Positions 1-12,010 are shown, counted from the stretch's first letter. The stretch: 22,576 nucleotides of DNA from Cudoniella acicularis (GCA_013054445.1 JAAMPI010000943.1:1-22576), one strand, 5' to 3'. Numbers and translations are program-made. Notes: a model not told the origin generated them from the sequence alone.

Positions 1-99
1 GCTGGAGCTCGAGAAGAAGAAATAACGGATTGCGAGGATGCCGAGCACGACGATGAGGATTAGCTGCGGGATATTGATCGTTTGATCGTTGGATGACAT
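1..99 (-). CDS. CUE1-like ER membrane protein, N-terminal fragment
   Basis: The minus strand opens with ATG at 97-99 (A at -3) and stays open for 33 codons to the window edge, so this is only the N-terminus. The peptide starts MSSNDQTINIPQL. A hydrophobic membrane segment follows at about residues 12-29 (LILIVVLGILAIRYFFF), then a run of serines. This short polar head, single N-terminal anchor and FFF-Ser junction match, from memory, fungal CUE-domain proteins of the Cue1 type. These recruit the ubiquitin-conjugating enzyme Ubc7 to the ER membrane for ER-associated degradation. The CUE domain itself lies outside the window, so the family call rests on the anchor region alone. Any small tail- or head-anchored ER protein is the alternative. 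Confidence 0.5.
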   Translation of the reverse strand, partial: MSSNDQTINIPQLILIVVLGILAIRYFFFSSSS

Positions 100-817
100 G
101 ATGATTTTCCCCAGCGCCGGTATGTGACGGTGAAAGAACTGGAATTGCTTCGAATCGGGGGAGGGCACCGATGTCGATTTCGTAGGATCCACGTCGCGAT
201 AACACCCTTTGTTCAAAATGTGAACGTTGTGCTTGTTTGAGAAAATAAAAGAATCCCGAGCACTCCGTAGGGCGATGTAAAGTTCATTGAACGGCTGTCA
301 TTAGGGTGATGACAATTTATCTTGGTTTCGAAGAAAGTTGGGTCCCAATGTTGGCTGAACCATGGTTCGTATCACGTGCAGCATTGTTATGTATCTTATT
401 TATCGCATTTGACGTGGGTTGTAAGACTTGGACCTGAAAACATAATCGACAAGATTTGGCACATTTATTCATGATTTATTAGAGGGTTGGGAGGTGCGAA
501 ACATTGTCATTTATGTCTCATAAAACCTATTACTAGCCGTTATGCACACCTCGCCGGGTCGTAGGAACGCCCAATAAACGACCAGATCCAGCTTAACTTC
601 TCGTGACCATATACTCCATTCGTATGTAGGGCACACACTGAGTGAACGCCGTCCATTTGAGATACCTCTAGGCATACCGCTTTTGCCTCGCAATTTAACG
701 AAGCAGCTATTGTCAAAACTGGGAGCAACCTTCCTGTTGCCAGTTTGATCGTTGCCACACAACTCGCCAAAGCATACGTAAAGGAAATATTAGAAACAAG
801 ATTTCGTGGATAGAATT
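100..817. other. Intergenic: NOT2 3' region and CUE1-like promoter
   Basis: This 718-bp gap lies between the NOT2 stop and the start of the CUE1-like gene, both on the minus strand. It should contain the NOT2 3' UTR and the promoter of the downstream gene. Two overlapping minus-strand ORFs of 76-83 codons (510-770) show no recognisable protein and no splice partners. I see no RNA gene. Confidence 0.5.
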
Positions 818-3300
818 CTACGATAGAGGACCACGAGGACCGTTTGGAAGACTTTCAAGGTCATCATAGACAAGCGTAAGCTCTCGCTGCGATATGGTTA
901 GCAACGCCTTCAGCAATAAAACCATTACTTACACGTTCTCGTTGCCACTGTTTGATATCGAAGAAAATGTAGTATCCCCTCTCGGTGCCATTACCAAGCG
1001 TTTGAGGGACCATCATATCGTCTTTGGTCAACCACTGTTGTAGCTTTTTATGGTAGCGCCAGTTGCGATTGTGACTAGTCGAATTGTTGTTAGATACCAT
1101 AAAGAAGTGCCGATCGATTTTTCTTACAGTTCTTGGGCTGCCATGACCTGTTGAATGTCTCCAGGGTTGCTGTAGAACATAAATATCAGAGCTTCATCGT
1201 TGAAGTTTTGTATTTTGCTTTCTAACGGTGCAACGTTATGAACACGATAGCATTCAGGAAGATTAAAGTTAGGAATTGCGGGCCGGCTTGGTTCGTTATC
1301 CCATAGTGAATAAATCTGGGTGGAAAATGGTCTGGACTTTGTCAATATATTTTTGATGTAAAACACTTAGCATTTGTGAAATACTTACTCGGAAGAATTT
1401 AGGTCAAAACCAAGGTTTGTGATATCAGAGCCACTGACAAGGGCAGCATAGTCCGGAAAATTGTTCATCATGAAGGACCATCCTTTCAGACCCCACTTGT
1501 CCATCTCGCTCATGTGTGTCAATGGGTCTTGAACTTCAGGTCCAGACTCTTCTGGATGGGATGGGCCGTTTCCAGAATCAACATTCTGAGACCGTGATGC
1601 TGCTTCATCAGACTGTTGGGGTGCACCATCTTGGCGAGAATTTGCTCCTGCACTCATCGTGGGGTTTGGTGTATTTTCGTCGCGTACGGTTGAAGAACCA
1701 AAAGGCGCGTTCGAGTAAACCTGGGGAAAGTGAGCTCGACCAATACCTATAAAAATTACCTAGAAAGATCGAAACTGAACAATTGACTCACGCTCCCGTC
1801 TTCACCGAGTCCACCTAGACCCTGGCGGTTCCCTTCTATAGGCGATCTTGAATTCGACACACCTATCAGAAGTTTTAGTGAATGGACACGTCTCCGTCAG
1901 TCTCTTCTCCGCTTACCTGACAAACTCGCTGGAGATGCAATACGATTACCGGAAGGCGCCCGATTGCTCCCTGATAACGCGTTCAGCAGACCGTTATTCC
2001 GGTTCGGTTGTGGGGGATTTGCAGAGCCAAAACCCAGGCCATTCGTTTGCGCCCCAAAGCCAACATTTGGAATCACATTCTGGTTTCGGTCTTGGCCAAT
2101 CTCCCCATTGGCATTACGATTTAGAGGAGGGAATTCTTCAACATTATTAGATTGCGAAGCCTGACCAACAGCATTTTGGCTACCGAAACGAAAACCTCCT
2201 TGACTGCTAGGTAATTGCGAGGAAGAGCTGAACAGATCATCTTGCTGTTGCTGCGTTTGCTGCTGAGCATTTAGTTGTTGTTGGGAAGAGAGTGCCGATT
2301 GCTGCATTCGCAAGTTTGCGGATGGTCCAATATTTCGTGTTCCTGAAGCTGCCCATGTTGATTGGCTTGGTTGCGGTTGATTGTTGGATAAAGAAGGAAA
2401 TTCGCTGAAGTGGCGTTAGAAAGAGTTCAGTACTTGAGAAGTATCTCTTGGGGACGAGTCTACGGAGCACGCAAGACGGAATTTGAAGAGGGTAAGCCAA
2501 CTTACGAGAGGTCTAGAGGCGTTGCTGGTTGCGAAGAACCGCCAATGGTTTGGGCAAAGCTCGTCATGGACCCAGGATTTGGACGTGGGTTTCCCAAACC
2601 TGTGCTACCCATAGGTACTCCTCCACCGAATGCCCAAGTTGCTCCATTGCCTGCTACGACCAACCCACAGACATCAGCAAATGCCTAAATTTTTCTCCAT
2701 GCCCAATCCAAAATCAGAGAGTGTCCATACCAATCTTGCTGCTCGGAGGTAATCTGCTAGATACTGTTCTATTCTGAGGTAGTTGTTGTTGGCTTGGAAA
2801 CCCGTTCGGCAGGCTGCGCAAGGCTTGAGGTCCGACAGCTTTAAAATTGAAAGTTCCAGTTAGCACAGCTTTCCATAAAAGAGCAAGTAATAGGAAAAGA
2901 ACGTAAGGCGCAGAGGGGCTCTGGAGCTTTGGCCGAAGCAGCACTCAGCCAGAAGGACCTGATCTTTTCCAACTACTTGGCAACAATCGCAAACAAGCTG
3001 CTGCCAGAAAAGAACCATGGAGAGCCTTTCGGAGCCCTTTGAGGCTCCCTAGTTCCACCGTCATGAGCGTTGGGGACCGAAGGTTGGCTTCAGACTGATC
3101 GCAAGTTCTTCTAGCTCTTAGATCTTCGCAGGCTACTGGCAGAAGGATGCCACCAAACGGTAAATAGGTTCTGCATCTTAGAGAGACAATGCGCCACATC
3201 ATTCAACACAAGCCAAACAGGCTCTCCAACGTTCATGGAAATGCAGCGGGGCAGAGAGTGGAGGCGAGAGTGATTTGATGTTCATACCTGGCCGATTCAT
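818..3300 (-). CDS. NOT2: CCR4-NOT complex subunit NOT2 (Cdc36 homologue), 9 exons
   Basis: NOT2 is a core subunit of CCR4-NOT, the deadenylation and transcription-control complex. It binds the NOT1 scaffold and NOT3/5 through its C-terminal NOT box. Exons by hand: 3288-3300, 2731-2838, 2506-2653, 1917-2404, 1792-1862, 1389-1720, 1128-1331, 933-1074, 818-886. They total 1575 nt (524 aa plus TAG), and all phases agree. The N-terminus is low-complexity, with Gly/Asn/Pro-rich stretches, the EFPSLSNN motif and glutamine runs (QQQLNAQQQTQQQQ). At about residue 341 comes the family signature DPLTHMSEMDKWGLKGWSFM, followed by MMNNFPDYAALVSGSD. The NOT box then holds PSRPAIPNFNLPECYRV, NRNWRYHKKLQQWLTKDD, GNGTERGYYIFFD and RRELTLVYDDLESLPNGP. 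The start has A at -3. Intron 1 (449 bp) follows only 13 coding nt; the other introns are 46-101 bp. The exon 6-7 join uses an AG at 1332-1333, chosen by phase. No lesion is seen. Confidence 0.93.
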
Positions 3301-4578
3301 GGTTGTATCCGCTGTCCTGTGGAAATAACAGGTCTGTGAAGGATTGCGACAAAGTGGAGACTGTGCGAGTAAGGTGAGAGACTCTTGGATCGAATTGTAG
3401 ATGGTGATCCCCAATTCTGTGATGCTGCTGCAGCACCATGCATCCATCTTGTGAGGCGATACCACTTTCAGACTAGCTTTGATCGGTCGCACCACCTATA
3501 CAGCGCCGCCTGCAAAGGAATCTGAAACGAAATACTTACAACTCAAATAAAAATCCATACATACAATTAGCTGCAGCGATAAACTAAGGCCTACCCAACC
3601 CACAACTTTTCTTTTGGGAATAGAACCTAGAACTATCGACATTCATAATCACTGAGACCTAACCTTACTCGGTCGAATATTTTCTAAGTCCTAGCAAGAG
3701 AAGAAAGTCTAAATAGCTCCTCACAGTACAGAAGCAACTCTCATACATTACCTTGGTCGTCTACCCTTACCTTGATAACTTGGGCATGTTTACTACTAAA
3801 CAAAGCTGATTGATTTTGGTACTATAATTTATTATTAATACTAGGTCCAATCAAACCATCTTTCGAACTAGGCAGTGCCCGCACTCAGAAAACCCCTGGC
3901 CGAGGATGGCCTCGAGATCGTAGTCAGATGTCGAGACTCAAGTACAGGCCATAGCAGAGCTCAAAATCCTCTTGAAACCATCAGGGACACACTTTTTTAC
4001 CCGTAAATGTAATATTTCCAATAGCTTCTTATTTTCACAACAAAGGTAATGGGTTGGGTTCTAATCTGGCAACTGGATTATCATTAATCATCTTCTACCT
4101 TTCTCCTTCTCATCGTACAATCCACAAACTCATAAGGTCGTTGATGGCCGTGATAGAGTTTCCTTAGCTATTTCCCGGGTTTCTGCAATATAATGAAATG
4201 CGCACTAGTGTAGCTGCGAATTCCATCTACCAACGCGAGATACCATTTTAATCCATCCAAAATTCCGTGATTACCAGTTCTCGGCCCATCTCTGATATAC
4301 TGGTGCAGTGCATTGCTCAAATAAAACACAAGAGTCTAAGCAGCTCGACCTCTCCCAGCTTCCCCCATTCGCCGCATAACCTGGATTTTTTTTTTTCGAT
4401 AATCGAGAGGTTGTCTGCGAATCCACTCTTTCTGTGAGCACTTGTATCCATAATGTAATCCGTATGTTGCTCTTATCGGTTTGCCAATGCTGTTTGAATC
4501 CAGCCGCGCCGGGGAGATTTGGTTGAAGTGTTTCTTCCCTTGGAGGCCCCCATAATCCGTTCCTCCCGCCCATCGATT
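3301..4578. other. Intergenic: NOT2 promoter and leader, and 3' end of the transcription factor gene
   Basis: This 1.28-kb stretch separates two minus-strand genes. It should hold the NOT2 promoter and 5' UTR next to 3301, and the transcription factor 3' UTR next to 4578. A run of T residues lies near 4387-4396, about 185 bp past the factor's stop. A minus-strand ORF at 4271-4588 overlaps the factor's last codons in another frame and has no recognisable content. No other gene is seen. Confidence 0.5.
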
Positions 4579-6992
4579 TTATCCCCATGCATTATGGCCA
4601 TCGTCAAACCCAAGCGAATAAACATCATGCATATTTCCAGGCGGCTCGCTAGCGACGGTCACACGAGCTGCAACGCTCTTTCCACTGTCTGTCGGGGAAG
4701 TTATAGTGGTGCCTCCATCGTCAAGTTTTAGTGATGAGAATATAGCTTTCATATCGCGCAGATCCTCTGTTGGAACATCTTTGGCGGGTGCAGTTCGTTC
4801 TTCTACGAATTTCCTGATGGAACGTATAATCGGAGGATAACTTTCATCGTTAGGGAGCCACCAGTGCATGCAAGATCGATCTCTGAAGAGATCCGAGAAT
4901 TTATCCCTAAATTTATTTGGGTAGCAATACCTGCGTCAAATATTAATTACGGATTTCGGCACAAGGATGCGGGTAACTCTTACCCATTTGACTCGATAGA
5001 AGCAAGTTTCCGGCGTGCCCACATAGCGTGTCTTTCATCCCTTGGAAGGAATAAGCACGATATTCCAAGACTTGCTTGACAAGCCAGAATTATCCCTGGC
5101 GGGCTTCCCGGCCACAGTTCCAAAGCCTCATATAACTGGCAACACACATAGGCTGTGTGACAGAGGTCTGCGCCAGGCTGGGTCTTAATCGTTAATGCAG
5201 TCTGATATTTATGCATCAGGTCGACAGAAAGCCAGTCTATCATAGCCACATTCATTGCCCATAGAGGTCCACCGTAGACGACGCCAGGAAGATAGGGATC
5301 GACAATATCGTTAGGGTCTCGAGGTGGGGCACCAGTAAAGTCGTTGACTAGATACCTGCTGTCTTGCAGAGCCGGGTCCATTCTGCTCTTCCATTCTTCA
5401 ATCCTTGTGCGAATACCTGCGTTCTCCCTCGTAAATTGCTCCATAGAAAGCTCGCCCTTTCCCATCTTTGCAAATAGGAGAGACATGTCAGTTGCGATAA
5501 GACGATGCTGGGCTAGCGCGCTTTCGATCTTCCAATTTAGAACTGTTGGTTCCATGGCAACCATTTGACGGCAGAAGTCGAACGCGACTGAGAACCATTC
5601 TCTTGAGAGCACAGTCTCAAAGCCACCCATCAAGCCTGCAAAGACGTCAAACCGCATGTACCAGTCAAGGATGATACGAGATGATTCGCTCTGCATAACG
5701 GTTTGTGGTGTGAATAATTTCGTCAATATTTGGTAGGCTGCCTTCTGATGGCCAAGTAAATTGATCCAATCACCTAAGAATTCCTAAAACGGTGTTAGAT
5801 ACCAAACATCTCAGGGTATGTTCTATTCTCACCTCGATGGTTGCCAATTGTAAAATTGCTAATATAGTTCCATCATTGTGGCGCTCTCCCTTCTGCAGAG
5901 ATCGAAGCAGCAGAGACACTGACTTATTGTAGTATTGGAGAAAATCCTGGATTTTCCCATTCGGGTTGTGTAACGTGTGTTGAAAAGCAGAAAATCCTAC
6001 GATAGCGTGCAACAAGGCCTCATTCCCAAGGGCAATCTCCAAGAAGCGTGTTCGCATAAAATCTCCAGGATCAAACTTCAAAGAGTAGTGCAAATACGTG
6101 ATGTTATCATGGAAGTAATTCAGGTAAAATTGGAGGTCGGGTGGCAAATGGGTCCAGTCGACTCTTTCGGACCCGGCGGGACTAGTTCTTGGAGGATGTC
6201 GAGGATCTCCCAGAGTCTGGTATGTTGAGTAGCCTACGGATCCTTCAGATGATGGCGTTGGAGATGCACCCTTATCTTGAACCAAAGATGGTGTTTCTGA
6301 ACTGTTTCGAGTCCCACTCTTTGATTGACCAGTATCACTACGCTGAAAAGGCGGCCGCGAAGTGCTGAGAGCATTGGGGACGTTTCCTTGGCTTTCATCT
6401 TCGTCGAGTATAGCTTCCAGTCGGTCTGGGTTTCCTCCGCTTGCGTCTTCAAATTCATCTTCAGAGGAGTCCGGGCTTTCTTGGGTCGAAGCAGGAGTAC
6501 GCTTCGATGAGCCAGTCCCGGATGCTTTAGAAGAGGTTGAAGGTTCTGGATAGACACACTCTCTTCCACCCTTTCTACATCCTATGATATAATCAGTATC
6601 AAGTTGAAAGTATTAGCTTGTTCTGATGCTTCTTACTCTCGCAAATTGGGTGGGTTTCGTCGCACTATACTAAGTAAGCTAATGTCTAGACAAAGGACAT
6701 AATTCCACGGTACCTTCACCCGCCTGCTTCTACAGGTGTAACAACCAGATCGAGTTCGACGATGTTTGGTGTGTTCGGAACCTTGACTGGACTTTCGACG
6801 GTTGCGGTTCGGCTTGGCAAGCATTGCGGGGTCCTGGGTACCAAAAAGATAATTCAAGTCGGCGTAAGAGCTGGCGGAGCTCAATTGCTGTAGTTGTGAT
6901 GATGGTTGTCTGGAAAGCCTGTCAAAGGATGAAGACGGATAGGGCCCAGATTTCGTGCCTTTTGCGGGGCCTTCGCTGTTAGAAGTTGTCAT
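4579..6992 (-). CDS. Zn2Cys6 fungal transcription factor, 735 aa, 5 exons
   Basis: This is a nuclear DNA-binding regulator. Exons are 6714-6992, 6637-6664, 5833-6581, 4984-5783 and 4579-4930, totalling 2208 nt (735 aa plus TAA) with all phases consistent. The binuclear cluster is complete: Cys84, 87, 94, 101, 104 and 111 give C-x2-C-x6-C-x6-C-x2-C-x6-C (CYTC, then RSRRVK, CDETHPIC, ERC, RKGGREC). It is preceded by basic stretches (RNRRK, KHRRTR) likely to act as nuclear localisation signals. Two introns split the finger. A Ser/Thr/Glu-rich linker runs to about residue 240. A fungal transcription-factor regulatory domain follows, with motifs PPDLQFYLNYFHDNITYLHY, NEALLHAIVGFSAFQHTL and LGDWINLLGHQKAAY; I think it belongs to the Fungal_trans_2 type, from memory. 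The start MTTSNSEG has A at -3. Frame remains open 20 codons further upstream, but without an ATG. The target genes cannot be told from the sequence. Confidence 0.9.
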
Positions 6993-8282
6993 GGTGCCTC
7001 CCCTTGTAGGTGATAGAGAGGTGTCCGCCAGATTTGTTGCTAGGTACCTCACAAATGGCTGTGAGGGGACTCGTAAGCCAATGATGTTGAAAAGGTGATC
7101 CCAAGGGTCAAAGAATCCCAGCCAGCAAACCCCCCACTAGCCCTAAGTGGGCACGAGACGACAGGTAGGTAGCGACCGAACTGTTGAGCAGTCCAACTGT
7201 GCGTACAAATGCACAAGATATAAAGAAGGGTCGGAAGGACTCAGGAGCCGTCAGAATTAAGCCACAACCTTGCCACTCCTCCTAGCGTCGTGAGGTACTG
7301 TGAGGCACTGAGGGCTTAACCAAGCAGCCTAACCCCTGATCACCAACAAACTTGGACACCGCCGTCCCGCAGTGATCTCAGAGCTTATCGATCTTTTTTG
7401 CCTGGGGAATTTCGGAGATGCGTGTGGCTTGAAAAGTGCTGTCTCCGTCAAGAATGAAGCTATTGTCCGTGTAATTGCACCTAACCCTGTGGTTGCATTG
7501 AGGCCTAGGAAAAGAGGGTAAAACGCCTACGAAGTAACTGCCAGGCCGCCGGAGGTTTTTCTGGAATGTCAGATAAAAGAGCCCGGGAAAGGGGGTTCTT
7601 GACTACGTGATATGATCTGATGACAGGGTGAGCGCACAGAAGTTTGAGAGTGGGACAGTGGCGCTCTCTAATCCGAGCGTGCTTTGCCTCCAAGACTAGG
7701 AGAGTACAGTACTCCACTACTCTATAATGGCTCTCTCTGAAGAATTTCTCTTTCGTGTTGAAGGCACCAATAGATGTATGGCTGCACGGCAAAGTTCCCA
7801 CAATATCTAGGAGGGCTTTACTGAGTTCACATCCAGCCTAGGAGCCCCAAGGGAGAAAGGGGTAGAAGCCGGATATCGAAGGGTAGGGAGGGGGCCCTAC
7901 GTAGTAGATCGCTGTCAGTGTCTGGTGGCGGCAGCAACAGAGAGAAAAGAGACTTGGACTCTTGGGAACACCGGCCCCCAGTGCCAGGATTCTGCAGATG
8001 CCGTCGGAATCGATCGAATGACGAAGAGAGAGCAGGTTGAGAGTTCGTTGCAGGGAGGGAACTGGGGGAAGACCAGGGTCAGCGACTCTCGTTGGATATT
8101 GACATCTGGAGGAGGAACTGAGTCCATAGACCGGAGGAGACTGGGAGACTGGGAGAAGCCAGGATCATATGCAGATGATGCACACTGCACAGTGTTCTGC
8201 GAGTGGAGCAAGGTGGCCCACTGACGGAAGAAATACAATGTCTGTGCGCCGCATGAAGATCAGCGCTCCGAGAAGCTGTCAG
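6993..8282. other. Gene-free region upstream of the transcription factor
   Basis: This is the proximal upstream region of the Zn2Cys6 factor, presumably its leader and promoter. ORFs on both strands (7505-7801 minus, 7915-8238 minus, 7925-8224 plus) overlap one another, carry no recognisable motif and lack clear splice partners. I see no tRNA or rRNA gene. Confidence 0.45.
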
Positions 8283-8299
8283 TTCAGATTCAGATTCAG
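8283..8299. repeat. Microsatellite TTCAGA, almost 3 units
   Basis: The hexamer TTCAGA is repeated twice exactly and then followed by TTCAG. It lies in the gene-free stretch upstream of the transcription factor, with no coding context. Confidence 0.8.
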
Positions 8300-8500
8300 G
8301 CCCGGCTCAGTAGTCAAGCTGCAAGGCCTACTCGTACGCCGAGACACTGAAGCCCGCGCTGGAGCGGAGTGCGAGCTTCGAAGTCCGCGAAGTGAAGCCA
8401 GCGAGAGAGACATCGCCAGGCCCACCATGATGAGCAGCACCTGCGAGTGAAGCAAAAAGAAGTCGGGACTGTCCATACCCACATCCACTTCCACTTCCTC

Positions 8501-8583
8501 ACTGGCACTGGCACTGGCACTGGCACTGGCATTGCAGCTGCCAGCTGCCAGCTGCAAATGCAAATGCAAAAGCAAAAGCAAGC
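8501..8583. repeat. Chain of four different short tandem repeats
   Basis: Four micro-repeats abut one another without spacer beyond a few bases: ACTGGC five times (8501-8530), CAGCTGC three times (8535-8555), AAATGC twice (8556-8567) and AAAAGC twice (8568-8579), ending in AAGC. Each block resembles its neighbour, which suggests stepwise slippage and mutation. Overlapping ORFs through this tract (for example 8314-8997 minus) owe their length to the repeat and are not credible genes. Confidence 0.85.
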
Positions 8584-10685
8584 ACCAGTCACGCCCCTGG
8601 GCGGACGCTGGACTGCCCAAAGCAGCAGCGCTGGGGACCTGTAAGGATCGTTGTAAGGATAGCGGTGTTCCATTTCTTGTTCAGACTGCTGGGCCCTATA
8701 GCGCAGCCAATATAAGACAGGGTCCTTCCCGACGGATGGTTGTTGGCTGCAGCGTCCATGGGGACGACGCCCATTTGGCGTCCGGAAGGGGAAGCGCATC
8801 AAGATTAGCCAGAGCGAGGGGTCCTTGACAGTGAGCCATGGTCCACGGTCCATAGTCCATGGATCGCGTCTGCAGAGTCCAAGGGAAAGGCGACGACCAC
8901 AAGCTGTAAACACCTTCCTCGAATCTTCGCGCTTCTGCCGTGGCGTCTGCTGGCCGCGAGTACTCATACCTACCAAACTCGAGTTCAGGGCGTCCATCCT
9001 CCGCCCAAAACGCTCTTCCGCTCACGCCAGAGTCCCCCTTTAGGCCCTCTTGCGTTCTACTACCCGGCGCGATAATGCGATTCCCATTACCCGTAAGCCC
9101 TGTGCTCTCAGCTTACTGTCTTTTATCAGAAAGCTTCCTTGTGGCTTGACGTCGTTCTGCTACTTCTGCAGCGCATATTGAACTGCAGATTTCTACCTTA
9201 GCCGCGTCCTATGCGCCATCCATCACACAGCAGCGACCAGCGACCAGCAAGCAGCAGCACGCAGGACAGACGACGAAGTGCCGGCAAATCTGGTTGCGGC
9301 GCCGACTGTTTTCCACTCGTGCGAACAAGCACGACGGCTTGAAGAAAGGGTCGGATGATTGTCCTGATGTGGGAAAGGGAAAAGGGGTCGCTCAAATTCA
9401 CCGCCGGCGACGTTAATTGTTACTGACGAGTGAAAGCTCCAGGGGCATTAGGGGTAAAGGTGTACTCGGTCCGGTTTTTCTTGAGGCCGTGGAAATTATC
9501 AAAGGCTAGTTGAGGTACTCACAGTAGGACGGTAACCCACAAACACGAAGTATCGTAGTACTTGGCCTCTTTCCGTGATATTTCGCTTAATAAAGGTGAG
9601 TGAATTTCTCCTGTGATGTACTCTTAACACTACCCTATGTAGGTTGAATATCGAGGGTGGCCTTCAGCAAAAATCCAGCCGAGTAGGGGTAATTTGGGTC
9701 TGCGACGCTGTGCGAGCCTACGACCGAGGCTTCACAATTCACGGGCTCATGGTCAGGAATGTGGCCGTCACGGGGAAATTCGCAATTCAGAATTCTCATT
9801 CAATTGAAATGAATGCAATTACATGTTGTTGATAGAGATGTTGATATCGACATCGATCAGAGCCAGAACCGCTTTCTCGGGTCTGCCGCTGATCAAGGAT
9901 CGACCCCTCCATCCCCCCCTTCCCCCCGACTCTGTTCGGCTTTTCCTGCTTACGGAGGTACGTGGATCGGTGGTGGGGAGGGCCCGGAGTCCAGGGAGGG
10001 GATTATGGGATACAGTATTGGGAACGGCACAGAGGAGGCACTGGAGCTAGCAGCTTTCTTCACAAGCTCTATCGTATTCGACACGAAGGGAGCACGATGC
10101 AACGCTCAAGAGCTCACAGTCTCGCTCGCAATCGATGCAGGTACGGCTTCTGCAGGAGTGCTGCAAACGTTCTTCCGCTGCACTTCGTTTTGCATGTGGC
10201 ATCTCGCGACGTTTTCCCCATCTTGCTCGGAGGGCAGGATTCGGAGATTTGGTTTGCAAGACCTATGGGAGTAACCGTTACATGTACTATTACTTTCCTC
10301 GCCATATCATTCACAACTCTGTTAGTACTGTAGACTGCTGCTCTCGACGTGCGAGCCCGGAAACTGGGACTGACAAAACTCCCTTCCCCAAATCCTTGGC
10401 CATAGAAGCTGCAATATCATTGCTCTTGGCCGAAACTACGCATTCTTGGTGCCTTATGGTTAGCCTGACGTCCTGACCTGGGAACGGCCCTGCAGGCAAT
10501 GTAATTTTCCACCCTCCGTCCGCCTCTCATCAAAGTAATATGATAGGGCTTCCGAGTCAGCCGGCTGCGGACCCGAACTACAGGAGGGAATCCTTCCCAG
10601 CTTCCCCTTCAAATCTTCGATGCTCTCCTGGAATTATCCTTTAGGGCTGCGTAGCCGTCTCCGTTGTGGCTCCCAGCGCCCGGCC
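8584..10685. other. Gene-free, relatively GC-rich region
   Basis: About 2.1 kb without a supportable gene. It contains imperfect short repeats: GGTCCATGG-like words at about 8835-8866, and CAGCGACCAGCGACCAGC at about 9230-9250. Several overlapping plus-strand ORFs exist at 9644-10476; the longest, 9813-10274, is 153 codons. They lie in different frames over the same bases and show no family motif, so I do not call them. Confidence 0.4.
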
Positions 10686-10703
10686 GGCGGCGGCGGCGGC
10701 GGC
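10686..10703. repeat. Trinucleotide repeat GGC, 6 units
   Basis: Six uninterrupted GGC units lie in non-coding sequence. Confidence 0.85.
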
Positions 10704-10819
10704 GTTGAGTGACTTCAGTACCGGCCCAGGGCTACCCCCCTTTCCAGGTTGCTGCTGTTGCTGCTTGTCCAGAATATACGTTTTCGCGAATTTTTACTGC
10801 TTTGGGGACTGGGAGAGAT

Positions 10820-10837
10820 AGCGACAGCGACAGCGAC
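10820..10837. repeat. Hexamer repeat AGCGAC, 3 units
   Basis: Three exact AGCGAC units are followed by the related AGACAG. No gene context. Confidence 0.8.
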
Positions 10838-11940
10838 AGACAGAGCCTTCTTCGATTTCTGCTTCCCCGAAACGCTCATCTTCATGGCCACGCGAGCCTA
10901 AGAAAACCCTCTACTATCTCGCCCTCCACAAAGTTACCAATAAGCAATAATAGCCTTACTTATTGACTCTATTACACGTGGTTCTGACGTTCTACTGAAA
11001 CTTTCTGGGTCCTTCGAAAAGGTGGCACAGGCTTCACCACCTCTCTTATCGATGCCTTCCATTGTTCGTGATGGCTGCATTTGCCATTTTGGTCCTACTC
11101 GGCCTCCCACCACACCACGAGCATGCTTCCAGGACGCTTACCCCACTACCGATATGCAAGTGAGAATCTTACAGGAAGCTAATGAGCGCCACACCCAGAA
11201 GACGAGAGACTAAATCAACGAGTATGACACCCCTCAGTCTAATTTAGGCTGAACACATTCACATTCGTTCCCCTTTCTCTAGATCAGCTTTACCCTCTCG
11301 TGTCAAGCAGTTCAAGTCCAGTGGATGAGTTCCATTTCTTGGTATCTAGCCCATGATGTGAAAACAAGCCCCGGTGTTCATGTCTTGTCTGCTCGTACAA
11401 CACCAACTCTGCCACAGTGGCAGCAGTGGTAAAAATTGGGCGTGCTTATTGGCTACCGAATTTTTGGTCACCATCGGGTCGGGTGTGAATGGAATGTTTT
11501 GGATTGCCCGCTCACCGATGCCGTGCTTTTTGCTCCAACACTGTCTCAAACACCAGCCAACCATATTTCTTTTCTTTAACGCCTCCAGCGACCAGTGAGA
11601 CCTTCGAGTGCATCGATAGAAGATTTTTTGACTCTCTTGCATTCATCCTGGGTGGTTGATGTGATTCCTAGTGGAATCTCCCTGGCGATCTCTACTCTAG
11701 CCTAGCAAAATCTCCGAGCGCCGCCAACGAAGAATTGAATAGGGACTTGAGCCTAGTGGTTAATGTGCCATAGTAGCGCAATAACTCAACTTTGTTGATG
11801 CTGAGGGGTGGAAGTCTGTCTACGCTGTGAAGATGAAGATATACATACTACCTAATGACACATAAGTATTATGTATACAAATATTCGGGATTTTATTCCT
11901 TTCGGATACTCGGAAACAACCCGACCGAATAAGAATTTAA

Positions 11941-11964
11941 TTCCATGCGGGGCATCGCATGGAA
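11941..11964. repeat. Inverted repeat, 8-bp perfect arms
   Basis: TTCCATGC and its exact complement GCATGGAA are separated by 8 bp. It may be a hairpin or protein-binding dyad; no gene is adjacent. Confidence 0.6.
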
Positions 11965-11992
11965 GTCGTCTAGTATAGAGACGCCAATTCTG

Positions 11993-12010
11993 CATTGTAC
12001 AAGTACAATG
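11993..12010. repeat. Palindrome, 8-bp perfect arms
   Basis: CATTGTAC, two A residues, then GTACAATG. It lies 29 bp to the right of the preceding inverted repeat, in the same gene-free segment. Confidence 0.6.

Noticed and set aside
1721..1862. Possible frameshift in NOT2 between exons 5 and 6
   Set aside because: A nearer acceptor at 1741-1742 gives a wrong phase, but the CCCCAG acceptor at 1721-1722 restores the frame exactly, so no lesion is needed.
4271..4588. 105-codon minus ORF after the transcription factor
   Set aside because: It overlaps the factor's last exon in another frame and lies mostly in the presumed 3' UTR, with no recognisable content.
6234..6569. 111-codon minus ORF inside the transcription factor
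   Set aside because: It is a shifted frame of exon 3. The correct frame continues the zinc cluster and joins the regulatory domain.
8279..8997. Overlapping minus-strand ORFs of 113 and 227 codons
   Set aside because: They run through the microsatellite chain, lie in different frames, and show repeat-derived residues (such as alternating Pro-Val and Ala-Ser) with no family motif.
9813..10333. Plus-strand ORFs up to 153 codons
   Set aside because: Three frames and the antisense strand are all open here. The peptides show no recognised motif and no consistent splice partners, so this looks like low stop density and not a gene.
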